Shown piece after piece: positions 42,870 to 51,220 of a stretch of DNA of 64,000 bases (position 1 is its first letter; each line of letters opens with the position of its first letter). The translations under genes and the position numbers were made by a program. Origin of the DNA: Ruminiclostridium hungatei. GTDB taxonomy: Bacteria; Bacillota; Clostridia; Acetivibrionales; DSM-1351. The stretch lies in NCBI RefSeq assembly GCF_002051585.1, contig NZ_MZGX01000023.1, positions 1 through 64,000 on the forward strand, in the 5' to 3' direction. Below the pieces are notes generated by a model that saw nothing but the letters and a program-made list of their open reading frames with translations, did no database searches and was not told the origin of the DNA.

Positions 42870-42912
42870 CAAAGTCAATTACGGTTCAAATCCTTTGCCT
42901 TTTCAGGTGAAT
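42870..42912 (+). repeat. Short interspersed hairpin repeat, copy B
   Basis: AAAGTCAATTACGG, then TTCAAA and TTTTCAGG arms around TCCTTTGCC. It is in the same orientation as copy A at 21816. The GGTTCAAATCC in it resembles a tRNA T-arm by chance. Confidence 0.55.
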
Positions 42913-43009
42913 TGTGTTTCCTCCGATATTAACTGACTTTTTCATTTCTTTAAGTATAACCTGTTAAGTCCGGTATGTGTATTCCAGCAGAAGAAAAACC
43001 TATAAAAAT

Positions 43010-43747
43010 TTACTTTCTCACCGCTGCCCTTCTTAAAAGCAGGAAACAAAGTCCCGCCACAGCAGCAGCTCCGGCAGTGAAGGAAAGCAGGGCAATGTAG
43101 GGGTTTACCCCATCCTTCAGACCTCCCAGTACTAAAAGGACATCTCCAATAAATCTGAATATCCTTCCCTTTGTAACAGCACTTTCCAAAGCAGGCAGAA
43201 TGATTGCGAAAATGGCAGGAACTCCGATTGAGACTATTATCTTGAGCATTTTGTTCATTCTGAAATAAAGGCTTGTAATAAAGTAGCCTCCCAAATAGGA
43301 TAAAAGGTAAAAGACAAGATTAAAGAAGAAATTCACTGCTATTTTCAATAATACGAAAGCCTGTAAAGTCCACTCTCCGTATACCTGGTAAAAAGCCGAC
43401 CTGTAGTCCATAAATTGCGCTACTATATTGGAATATGAAGTATCAATAAATGCCATTGCTCCGCACAATATGAGCGCCGACAGCAAAAAGCCCTTAAATT
43501 GAAGCCTTCTGGGAACATTGTTTGTTGAAAGGAACAGGAAGTTTTGCTTGAAGGAACTCAAGCCTGCAACAAATAGAAATATCAGCGAGGCCATTTTCCC
43601 TCCGCCCACAAAGCTGTCGCCGTCACCTGTAGTCACATTTATCGAATAGCTGATGAGTATGGTAACCGCAGCCATAATCAAATAGAACATAACTACTGCC
43701 GTTTTGATTTCTGTAAGATAATATTTAACAATTGCCTTAATTCTCAT
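43010..43747 (-). CDS. ABC-2-like membrane permease
   Basis: 245 aa with six hydrophobic segments (for example VVMFYLIMAAVTILISYSI near the start and YIALLSFTAGAAAVAGLCFLLL at the end). No family-specific motif is recognised. AAGGAG precedes the ATG. It is the third gene of a GntR-ATPase-permease set, 107 bp after the ATPase gene, and should form an exporter with it. YtrA-type sets of this kind often respond to cell-wall stress, but the substrate here is unknown. Confidence 0.8.
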   Translation of the reverse strand: MRIKAIVKYYLTEIKTAVVMFYLIMAAVTILISYSINVTTGDGDSFVGGGKMASLIFLFVAGLSSFKQNFLFLSTNNVPRRLQFKGFLLSALILCGAMAFIDTSYSNIVAQFMDYRSAFYQVYGEWTLQAFVLLKIAVNFFFNLVFYLLSYLGGYFITSLYFRMNKMLKIIVSIGVPAIFAIILPALESAVTKGRIFRFIGDVLLVLGGLKDGVNPYIALLSFTAGAAAVAGLCFLLLRRAAVRK

Positions 43748-43854
43748 TTTTACTCCTTTTCCGCCATGCGAAAATTAATTCTCCACCATTGATAAACCGT
43801 TCAGAATTAAGTATTGCACCGGCTTTATTTATTTGATTTATCAACTTGCCTTTC

Positions 43855-44700
43855 TCAGTTGGTTAGCTGGATAAAAAGTTTTTGAAGGTCAAGCCTTGAT
43901 ATTTCAAGACCTTCAGGCAGACTGTCCTTTTGTGGTGTTTCAAGGACATAAGCGGTTTTAAGCCCCCCCAGTGTATCGACTCCCAGTACCTTCTTCCCCC
44001 GGACAAAGCTGTCAACTGCCGTTGCAGTCCCGGAAACCGAATAGCCTTTGGAAAGTACGTTTTCAACCTGGTCCTGCATTATGAGCCTGCCGTCCTTAAT
44101 AACAACCACCTCTTCAATGATATCCGCAGCTTCCTCTATCAGATGTGTAGATATCACTATGGTTCTGGGGCGCTCACTGTATGCTCTTATAAGTTCCTTG
44201 TAAAACAGCTCCCGGTGGTTTGCGTCCAGTCCCAGCACAGGTTCATCCAACAGTACCACAGGAGCATTGCTGGCAAGAGAAATTATTATTTTCAATATGG
44301 ACTGGTATCCGGTGGAAAGGTTTTTAATCTTACTGCCTGTACTCAATGAAAACTTCTCACTTAACGAAGCTGCGTATTCTGCATCAAACTCCGGATAAAA
44401 CTCCTTGGTCCAGATATAGGCCTTCCTGACAGTCATCCACTCGGGATAAAAATTGGTTTCAGTCATAAAATAAATTTTTGACAGGGCTCGGTCATTCTCC
44501 ATGACCTGTTCCCCATCCAGCAGTATTTCTCCATTTGAAGGAAATATCCTGTTGGTTATAAGATTGAGCAATGTAGTTTTTCCTGCTCCATTCCTTCCCA
44601 GAAGCCCATAGATTTTATTTTCCTCAAGCTTCAGCGAAATATTGTCCAGTGCGGTAGTTTTGCCGAATGTCATGGTTACAGCCTTGATATCTATGCTCAT
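43855..44700 (-). CDS. ABC transporter ATP-binding protein
   Basis: 281 aa, export-type ATPase. Walker A is GRNGAGKTTLLNLI, signature-like LSTGYQSILKIIISLA (a variant of LSGGQ), Walker B VVLLDEPVLGLDANH, and ISTHLIEEAADIIEEV with the switch His. The C-terminal ~70 residues are an accessory domain. Its ATG overlaps the stop of the GntR gene (ATGA), so the two are coupled. It works with the permease encoded next. Confidence 0.92.
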   Translation of the reverse strand: MSIDIKAVTMTFGKTTALDNISLKLEENKIYGLLGRNGAGKTTLLNLITNRIFPSNGEILLDGEQVMENDRALSKIYFMTETNFYPEWMTVRKAYIWTKEFYPEFDAEYAASLSEKFSLSTGSKIKNLSTGYQSILKIIISLASNAPVVLLDEPVLGLDANHRELFYKELIRAYSERPRTIVISTHLIEEAADIIEEVVVIKDGRLIMQDQVENVLSKGYSVSGTATAVDSFVRGKKVLGVDTLGGLKTAYVLETPQKDSLPEGLEISRLDLQKLFIQLTN

Positions 44701-45065
44701 TTATCAAACCCTCTTTCCAACATTTTTAGTATGTCTTCCTTGGTAATTGAAAGCTTTTTAGCCTCTGAAACAAGTGAAGTTATATACATTTCAAAAAAAT
44801 TCTCTTTTCTTGTGTCAAGTATCTTTTCCTTTGCGCCTTTTGAAACAAACATACCCAATCCCCTTTTCTTATAAACTATTCCATCGTCCACCAACCTGTT
44901 TATACCCTTCAATGCCGTAGCAGGATTTATCCTGTAGCTTATGGATATTTCCGTGGTGGAAGGTATCTGAGCCTCTTCCTGGTATGCTCCTGCCAATATG
45001 GCGTCCTCTATTTCCTCGGACAGTTGCAGGTATATGGGTTTTTCCGAACTAAAATCCAAATTCAA
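44697..45065 (-). CDS. GntR-family repressor, YtrA type
   Basis: 122 aa. The winged HTH is PIYLQLSEEIEDAILAGAYQ...IPSTTEISISYRINPATALKGINRLVDDGIVYKKRGLGMFV, with only a short helical C-terminal tail, as in the YtrA subfamily. The start is TTG with AGGTGGTGAT 5 bp upstream. It heads the operon, and a perfect 17-bp inverted repeat lies just upstream, so autorepression of the exporter operon is likely. Confidence 0.92.
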   Translation of the reverse strand: MNLDFSSEKPIYLQLSEEIEDAILAGAYQEEAQIPSTTEISISYRINPATALKGINRLVDDGIVYKKRGLGMFVSKGAKEKILDTRKENFFEMYITSLVSEAKKLSITKEDILKMLERGFDK

Positions 45066-45078
45066 TTTATCACCACCT

Positions 45079-45126
45079 AAACAGTTATATAGTTAATTAC
45101 TCATGTAACTAACTATATAACTGTTT
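45079..45126 (-). promoter_or_regulatory. Operator: perfect 17-bp inverted repeat for the GntR regulator
   Basis: AAACAGTTATATAGTTA (45079-45095) and its exact reverse complement (45110-45126) are separated by 14 bp, starting 14 bp before the TTG start of the repressor gene. The arms have the AT-rich core expected of a YtrA-type site. Confidence 0.8.
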
Positions 45127-45252
45127 GGAATAACTGTCAATACTTCTTTAATTTTTTCCTGGAAATTTGTAAAAAAACAGTTAAAACATACTTAATCAAT
45201 GCAAAAAACGTATATACTAGTACTGATGCTTGAGCGTTGAGAGGAGACAATT

Positions 45253-46245
45253 ATGCCCAATCTGGCAACACATTACCTATGCGGTCTGGAAGCTGTAAAA
45301 AACATTGAGAACAGCGGGTGCAGAGAGCTGATACAAAGGCATCAGAACGTATTCAACCTGGGTGTCCAAGGGCCTGATATCCTTTTTTACTATGAGGTGT
45401 GGCCCTGGAGCAAGAAAAGCATAGAGCCGAATATCGGCCGGACAATGCACAGCTCCAAGGTAAATATGGTGTTCAGAGCCCTCGTTGATTATATCCTCCG
45501 GCAAAAGGGCCATGTCAGGGATATATTGAGTGTATATTTAATGGGCTTTGTCAGCCATAACTGCATGGATGGGCTTGGACATCCCTACATTTTTTACAGG
45601 TCGGGCTTCAATACTCCCGAGGCAAACAACGAGAACCTGTTTGTGTATTATCACCGCAAATTCGAGGTGACCATTGACGTACTTTTGTGCAAAAGGTTTC
45701 TTGACAAACAGGTACACCAGATAAACTGCGCCGAACTGCTGGAAGTAAATAAGGTGGAGTTGGGGCTGATTGGAGAGATGTATGAGAGTGCGGTAAATTC
45801 CGTTTTTAATGCAAATATTCATAAGAAAAAGGTTAAGAGAGCCGTAAAGGAAATGCTGCTTGTGGAAAAGCTGCTCAGGGACCCCTGCGGAGTAAAGAAA
45901 AAGGTACTTGAATTTATTGACCGGCTTATTTACAGGTTCCCGCTGTACTCCAGCCTGATATACCCTCTGCAGGTGACAGACGGACTGGATTATCTGAATA
46001 TTTCCGGAAGTGAATGGTGTATGCCCTTTGACAGCACCATCAAAAGTACAAAGTCATTTATGGACCTTTTTAATGAAGCCTGTAAAAAAACCCAGGTGTT
46101 CTGCGATCTGCTGTATTCGGGTATCTTTCTGGACAGTTCGGGGCTGCCTCGCACACTTGAGCTGCTGGGGAACAACTCCTATACCACTGGTATTGACTGT
46201 GATACACCGGCGGTTTTTAAATACTCCGATATAATTTTCAGGTAA
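45253..46245 (+). CDS. Zinc-dependent phospholipase C-like protein
   Basis: 330 aa with GAGAGGAG before ATG. The N-terminal part has MPNLATHYLCG, FNLGVQGPDILFYY, and YLMGFVSHNCMDGLGHPYIFY, with His/Asp spacing of the zinc-dependent phospholipase C (PF00882-like) fold; YYHRKFEVTIDVLL adds another His/Glu set. There is no signal peptide, so unlike secreted PLC it should be cytoplasmic. Substrate and role are unknown. It is divergent from the GntR operon and ends at a strong terminator. Confidence 0.82.
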   Translation: MPNLATHYLCGLEAVKNIENSGCRELIQRHQNVFNLGVQGPDILFYYEVWPWSKKSIEPNIGRTMHSSKVNMVFRALVDYILRQKGHVRDILSVYLMGFVSHNCMDGLGHPYIFYRSGFNTPEANNENLFVYYHRKFEVTIDVLLCKRFLDKQVHQINCAELLEVNKVELGLIGEMYESAVNSVFNANIHKKKVKRAVKEMLLVEKLLRDPCGVKKKVLEFIDRLIYRFPLYSSLIYPLQVTDGLDYLNISGSEWCMPFDSTIKSTKSFMDLFNEACKKTQVFCDLLYSGIFLDSSGLPRTLELLGNNSYTTGIDCDTPAVFKYSDIIFR

Positions 46246-46262
46246 AAAACATTCCGGACTGG

Positions 46263-46299
46263 AACAGGCCGCAGGATTTAAAATCCTGCGGCCTGTTTT
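46263..46299. terminator. Bidirectional terminator between convergent genes
   Basis: AACAGGCCGCAGGATTT and its perfect complement, with almost no loop, flanked by T on one side. It ends the phospholipase-like gene and pfkA. Confidence 0.8.
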
Positions 46300-46330
46300 A
46301 TATCAGTTCATTTATATACATGTATACATG

Positions 46331-47314
46331 CTATATTGATAAAATACTGCTCATTCTCAGCAGATCCTGGTCGATATCCTTCTTCATTGAAAGTGCTTCA
46401 TCAATATCCAGGTCAACAATCTTTGCATCCTTGACGGAAATTATTCTGTTAAAGACTCCGTCTCTCAGCAGTTCAACAGCCTTAACGCCCATGGCACTTG
46501 CCATAACCCTGTCCTGGATAGTGGGGCTTCCGCCTCTTTGAATATATCCCAGAACTGTTCCTCTGGTTTCTATGCCTGTGAGATCTTCAATTTTCTTGGC
46601 AAGCTCAAGTGCACCGCCGATTTTTTCAGATATGCCCTCTGCGAGAATAATGATATAGTTTTTCTTTCCGTTATTTCTTCCCTGAATAATCTTCCTGATT
46701 ATATCCTTGTCAAAATCAAATTCCTTCTCAGGCAGCAAAATAACTTCCGCGCCTCCGGCTATACCAACATTAAGAGCAATATGTCCGGCACGCCTTCCCA
46801 TAACTTCAAGCACGCTGCAGCGCTCGTGGGAATATGCGGTGTCTCTTATTTTATCCAGCGCATCCTGTACGGTATTCATTGCAGTATCATACCCTATGGT
46901 ATAATCCGAGCTGGCTATATCATTATCTATAGTTCCCGGCAGACCCATCACCTTCATGCCGAATTTGCTGAAATCCCTTGCTCCTCTGTAGGAACCGTCT
47001 CCTCCGATTACAACAAGTGCGTCCATTCCAAAAGCCCTTGATATTGACATGGCCTTCTGCATGCCTTCCTCGGTAGTAAATGCCTTGCATCTGGCTGTCT
47101 GAAGTATAGTTCCGCCGCGGTGGATTATATCCGATACATTTCTGGCTGTCATTTCAGATATATCGCCTGTTATAAGCCCATTGTATCCTTTTCTGACTCC
47201 CAGCATCTTAAAACCGTAATAAATTCCTGATCTGACAACTGCGCGTATTGCTGCATTCATTCCGGGGGCATCTCCGCCGCTGGTAAGTACACCTATTGTT
47301 TTTATGTCACTCAT
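46331..47314 (-). CDS. pfkA: ATP-dependent 6-phosphofructokinase
   Basis: 327 aa. Glycolytic phosphorylation of fructose 6-phosphate. TSGGDAPGMNAAIRAVVR (ATP), VIGGDGSYRGA, MGLPGTIDNDIASSDYTIGYDTA with the catalytic Asp and DTA, EVMGRRAGHIAL (allosteric/F6P Arg) and LGYIQRGGSPTIQDR are all present. Gly-Gly-Asp-Gly-Ser at the ATP site is the ATP-type pattern rather than the PPi type. TTAGGAGGG precedes the ATG. Single gene. Confidence 0.97.
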   Translation of the reverse strand: MSDIKTIGVLTSGGDAPGMNAAIRAVVRSGIYYGFKMLGVRKGYNGLITGDISEMTARNVSDIIHRGGTILQTARCKAFTTEEGMQKAMSISRAFGMDALVVIGGDGSYRGARDFSKFGMKVMGLPGTIDNDIASSDYTIGYDTAMNTVQDALDKIRDTAYSHERCSVLEVMGRRAGHIALNVGIAGGAEVILLPEKEFDFDKDIIRKIIQGRNNGKKNYIIILAEGISEKIGGALELAKKIEDLTGIETRGTVLGYIQRGGSPTIQDRVMASAMGVKAVELLRDGVFNRIISVKDAKIVDLDIDEALSMKKDIDQDLLRMSSILSI

Positions 47315-47501
47315 ACGAACCCTCCTAAGACCTTGAAAAAACTTTTAGTAATGAGAATCTCTAAATTCATCTGTTTATGGTCTTCCTCATTGAAGCAACA
47401 TGAAACCGACTGATAAGATTAATAAAATATATTTAAAAAAAAATATAAAAACCCAATTTAATTTATTATAAACTAATACTGTACTATTAACAATACAAAA
47501 A

Positions 47502-48407
47502 CTAACAGATTTTTGCGCCATTTAGGGCTTTTCCTATGGTATCTCCTGCCAAAACTCTGGTCTCAAAGCCGGAGGCTGTCTGCTCCAGGATTTCCTTATC
47601 TATGACAACCCGGCCCTTTTTGAAGAACAGGAGCACCGTGGAACCTCCGAATTTGAAGTACCCTTTTTCTTCCCCTCTCTCCAGCCTGCTGTCCGGCGTA
47701 TAGGTCTGAATTATGGTGCCTACCGATGTGGCGCCAACCTCCGCATACAATACCTCTCCAAAGTTGTCGGTGCGGAATATGCTGTACTCCCTTTTGTTTC
47801 TGCAGTACAGCTCAGGTATCCTCTCCAGGGCCACAGGATTGACAGAGTAATATTCACCCTTCACTTTGACCGGCGCACTGCATGAGCCGTTGTCAAAAAA
47901 ATGGAACCTGTGGTAATCCACCGGGCAAAGCCTCAAAATCATATAGGTCCCCCCGTCATACTCCTTTGCCAGCTTATCATTTTGAAGCAGCTCAGCCAGG
48001 CTGTAATTCATTCCCTTAATCTGCAGGATACTCCCGGGATTAATATCGGTCCAGGCTTGAAGACGCCCGTCTCCCGGGGACATAAGGCAGCCGGCAGGCT
48101 TATCAAAAGGCCTGGCAGTTTTTTTCAGCTTCCGCGCAAAAAAATCATTAAAGCTTTTAAAAGACCCAGGCTCAGTTTCACACTCGGTCATATCTATGGA
48201 AAAATTTCTTACGAAACCGGCAATGCTTCCTTTGCTCAAAGGCAGGTCGCAAAAGAAGCCTGTGAGGGCAGAATAAATTTTCCGTTTAATCAGCAGTTCC
48301 AGCCCAAGTTTTCCGGGCCCCGTCTTGTACAGCGCATTCAGCAGCCTTCCCCCGGCTACCTTTTCCAGATCGTATTCTCCGGTTTTACGGTTGTATATTT
48401 TAATCAT
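47502..48407 (-). CDS. psd: Phosphatidylserine decarboxylase
   Basis: 301 aa. Makes phosphatidylethanolamine at the membrane. The self-cleavage site that generates the pyruvoyl group is in YFKFGGSTVLLFF (Gly-Ser-Thr), and PVDYHRFHFFDNG with catalytic His lies upstream; FNDFFARKLK and SPGDGRLQAW are further conserved blocks. ATG 48407 is chosen with AAGGGG 7 bp upstream; the frame continues 75 bp further without an RBS. No pssA is adjacent. Confidence 0.95.
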   Translation of the reverse strand: MIKIYNRKTGEYDLEKVAGGRLLNALYKTGPGKLGLELLIKRKIYSALTGFFCDLPLSKGSIAGFVRNFSIDMTECETEPGSFKSFNDFFARKLKKTARPFDKPAGCLMSPGDGRLQAWTDINPGSILQIKGMNYSLAELLQNDKLAKEYDGGTYMILRLCPVDYHRFHFFDNGSCSAPVKVKGEYYSVNPVALERIPELYCRNKREYSIFRTDNFGEVLYAEVGATSVGTIIQTYTPDSRLERGEEKGYFKFGGSTVLLFFKKGRVVIDKEILEQTASGFETRVLAGDTIGKALNGAKIC

Positions 48408-48526
48408 AAAGGACCCCTTTAATAAAAAAATGCCGGAACAATTGCCGTATATAAATTGCTCCACATAACTAAAATGATACAAAAACTTTATGAGGTTGTC
48501 AAAGAATTTAGTACTCTTGCAGCGAA

Positions 48527-48562
48527 AAAGGCCATCTCCCCTCAGAATACGGGTGATGGCCT
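48527..48562 (-). terminator. Terminator of the SIMPL-domain gene
   Basis: AAGGCCATC and GATGGCCTT around a short loop, followed on the minus strand by TTTTTCG. Confidence 0.7.
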
Positions 48563-48608
48563 TCTGTTTATATTCCGTTTATATTCTGCTTATATCCTGT
48601 TCAAAACG

Positions 48609-49418
48609 TCAGTTCAAGTTAAAGGTTACGGACACTCTCGCACTTACCTTTATCTGACCGGGGGAAAAATCGTCGTCACTGCTTCCCTGTGCTGCCGGCA
48701 TTTGCACATTGGACGTGGCATTGGATATGGAATTTGCAGCCCAGTTTGCACTGGAATATGCTGAACTCCACGGGCTGTAGTAGGAGATGGCATCCTCCTG
48801 GACCTCCTGTATAAGGGAGGCCTTGCCCACAGTCTGTCCCAGCTCCTTGGCCATGGCAGAAGCCTTTTCCTTGGCGGCTCTGATGGCAAGGGTCCTGGCT
48901 TCGTCCTTGTATTTTCTCAATTGGGTGGTTTTAAACTGCACATTTTGAATGTAATTTGCACCGGCCTCCAGCAAGCTGGTCAGCAGCTCTTCAAATTTAG
49001 CCAGGTCCTTCAGTGTTATCACCAGTCCCCTATGGACGGTATAGCCCTTGAAAATACTCTCCCCGTTGTTTGAGTAGGTATATTTGGGATTCACATTGAT
49101 ATAATCGGTAACAACATATTTGGACTCTATTTTTAGTTCATTTGTAATAGCCTTTATTTTCTTTATCCTTGTATCATTTTCGGACTTAGCCTTTGAAATT
49201 TCCAGATTTGTAGTTTCCACAGCCAGTGAAAACACCGCCTCATCAGGCATGACCATAACATCCGCGGTACCCGTAACGGATATGGTTCCCGCCTCTTCGC
49301 GGCCTCCTGCCGCTGTAGTATTTCCCTCTGCAAAGCATATGGTGGTTAAAACCGAAATGACAAGCAGCACGGACAAAAGCAACATACCCACTCTGGGCTT
49401 TCGGGCAATAAAATTCAT
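48609..49418 (-). CDS. Exported SIMPL-domain (DUF541) protein
   Basis: 269 aa. Signal peptide is VGMLLLSVLLVISVLTTICFA. The SIMPL domain follows: ISVTGTADVMVMPDEAVFSLAVET, KYVVTDYINVNPKYTY, GYTVHRGLVITLKDL and ARTLAIRAAKEKASAMAKELG, with a C-terminal QIKVSARVSVTFNL strand. DUF541 proteins are periplasmic or cell-surface oligomers of unclear role, some linked to stress. GGAGGT precedes the ATG. Two dyad operators sit just upstream, so it is probably controlled by a dedicated repressor that is not encoded next door. Confidence 0.9.
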   Translation of the reverse strand: MNFIARKPRVGMLLLSVLLVISVLTTICFAEGNTTAAGGREEAGTISVTGTADVMVMPDEAVFSLAVETTNLEISKAKSENDTRIKKIKAITNELKIESKYVVTDYINVNPKYTYSNNGESIFKGYTVHRGLVITLKDLAKFEELLTSLLEAGANYIQNVQFKTTQLRKYKDEARTLAIRAAKEKASAMAKELGQTVGKASLIQEVQEDAISYYSPWSSAYSSANWAANSISNATSNVQMPAAQGSSDDDFSPGQIKVSARVSVTFNLN

Positions 49419-49444
49419 ACTCTCGTACCTCCATTTTCATTTTC

Positions 49445-49487
49445 AGACTATCGCAATAGTTTATAATAACAGACTACTACAATAGTC
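49445..49487 (-). promoter_or_regulatory. Two tandem dyad operators upstream of the SIMPL gene
   Basis: AGACTATCGCAATAGT (49445) and AGACTACTACAATAGTC (49471) are the same site repeated at a 26-bp interval; each is itself an inverted repeat (ACTA...TAGT). TTGACA on the minus strand lies next to them. The pattern suits a dimeric repressor of BlaI/MecI-like or similar type; the regulator is not identified. Confidence 0.6.
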
Positions 49488-49572
49488 CAAAATTGTCAAT
49501 ACACTGAAGCACCGGAAATGTGGATTTCACTGCAGGTATCCTCCGCAGGTCTCCACCTCAGTTTTCATGCTT

Positions 49573-50778
49573 CTATTTTTCCACCTTCTTCAATACCCTG
49601 TCGGCTAACATGACAAAACCCTCCAGGAATATCAGCATACCCGTTCCCAGCAGCAGCCATTCTATCCTGACAGCATCGGAAAGCGGCCCGAACACAAGCA
49701 TACCCGCAGGCATCATTATACTCGATGCCATGCCGAATACTCCGAATACCCTGCCCAGATAATCTGCTTCCACCTTCTGCTGCAGCAGGACTGTAAAAGG
49801 TGTATTAAACACAGGCATTGCCACACCTATAAGAGACATCATGACCAGGTAAAGCCAGAAGACAGGGGTAATACCCAGGGCAAAGGTTCCTATTCCCATT
49901 ACCACGGTTGCCGCAACCATTGAATGTATTTTTTTATTAAAGCCTCCCCAGGAGGCCATCAGTATTCCGCCCAAAATCATACCTACAGAAAAGACAATCT
50001 CTATTGCCGTGAGCCTCCATACCTGGTTTCCGAAGCTTCTTGTCACCTGCAGAGGTGTCAGGAAGGCGGCGGGTGCCGCCAAAAAGCTGAACAGGGCACT
50101 ATACATGATTATTTTTCTGATAAAGCCATGATTCTTAATGTACCTGTAGCCCTCTGCCATATCACCCAGATAGCTTACAGACTGCTTCTCAAGAGCCTTT
50201 TCATGACTGGGCACCTTCAAAAAGAAGAGCAGGGTGATTACTGCTACCGCTGCCGTAACCACATCTATAAAAAATATAATCTCCATGGGGGCCATGGTTA
50301 ACAGTGCTCCGCTGAGCATGGGAGACACAAGCATGACCATGGACTGTATGCTGCCGTTGGCAGCATTGACCTTTGTAAGCTTATCCTCCGGCACAAGCTG
50401 CGGTATCAGCGCTCCCACCGTAGGTGTCTGTACGGCAGTCCCCAGCGCCCTTACAACAGATACCACGAAGAGCAGCCATATGGAATTGCAGCCCATTAAA
50501 AACAATATGGCTATAACCAGTGTAGCCAGGGCTATTGCAGTATCCGATAATATTATGAGCCTTTTGCGGTTATACCTGTCGGCCCACACCCCCGCAAAGG
50601 GAGAGAGGAAAAAGGTTGGCAGAAATCCGCAGATTATGGCTATGGTCATCATTACACCCGATTGGGTCTTCAAGGTTATATACCAGCTTATTGCATACTG
50701 GACCAGGGAGGAGCCGAATAAGGATATTGTCTGGCTTGTCAGGAAAAGTATGATTTTCTTTTTCCAATTTTCGTTCAT
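49573..50778 (-). CDS. MFS transporter (DHA3 / macrolide-exporter-like)
   Basis: 401 aa, twelve hydrophobic segments. GVWADRYNRKRLIILSD is the MFS motif A between helices 2 and 3; QTISLFGSSLVQYAISWYI at the start and FNTPFTVLLQQKVEADYLGRVFGV later are typical of the MefA-like DHA3 family. It probably exports a drug or metabolite by proton antiport. No regulator is adjacent. GGAG precedes the ATG. Confidence 0.9.
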   Translation of the reverse strand: MNENWKKKIILFLTSQTISLFGSSLVQYAISWYITLKTQSGVMMTIAIICGFLPTFFLSPFAGVWADRYNRKRLIILSDTAIALATLVIAILFLMGCNSIWLLFVVSVVRALGTAVQTPTVGALIPQLVPEDKLTKVNAANGSIQSMVMLVSPMLSGALLTMAPMEIIFFIDVVTAAVAVITLLFFLKVPSHEKALEKQSVSYLGDMAEGYRYIKNHGFIRKIIMYSALFSFLAAPAAFLTPLQVTRSFGNQVWRLTAIEIVFSVGMILGGILMASWGGFNKKIHSMVAATVVMGIGTFALGITPVFWLYLVMMSLIGVAMPVFNTPFTVLLQQKVEADYLGRVFGVFGMASSIMMPAGMLVFGPLSDAVRIEWLLLGTGMLIFLEGFVMLADRVLKKVEK

Positions 50779-51220
50779 ATATACTCCATTTCGTATTCAA
50801 GATTATTTTTACCGGAATAATCGAACAGATAAAGATAAGTGTGAAATAAGTGAAGGATAACTCTCTGCATCCAGACAATAAAATAAGGATAGATTTTATT
50901 CTACCCCAATTAACAAATTAAAATTTCATATACGTAAAAATGGACTATGATATGTATCTAATGACAGAGGTCATTAAACGGGCTCCGATATCTAGTAATA
51001 CAAAATCCCGAATCTCATTGCCGTAAGCCGTAATGAAGAATTGTTAAAGGGTTTTCTGAAAACGGGCAGATTTATCCCGGTTGCTCTGCACACTGCAGAC
51101 ACTTTAATCACTGTTCAATTAGTTAAATAAAGTTTTAAACCAGAATCTAGCACTAATGATGCCCATTATCAAACAACCCTCCATTCTGTAAAAATCAGTT
51201 TAATGATAACACAGGTCTTT
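50779..51220. other. 442-bp gap with no recognisable gene
   Basis: AT-rich. A minus-strand open frame (50570-50878) overlaps the MFS gene and is its shadow. No strong hairpin, repeat or riboswitch consensus was noticed. Confidence 0.4.

Noticed and set aside
42882-42896. tRNA T-arm-like GGTTCAAATCC
   Set aside because: No acceptor, D or anticodon arm around it; the same block in the other repeat copies lacks the motif.
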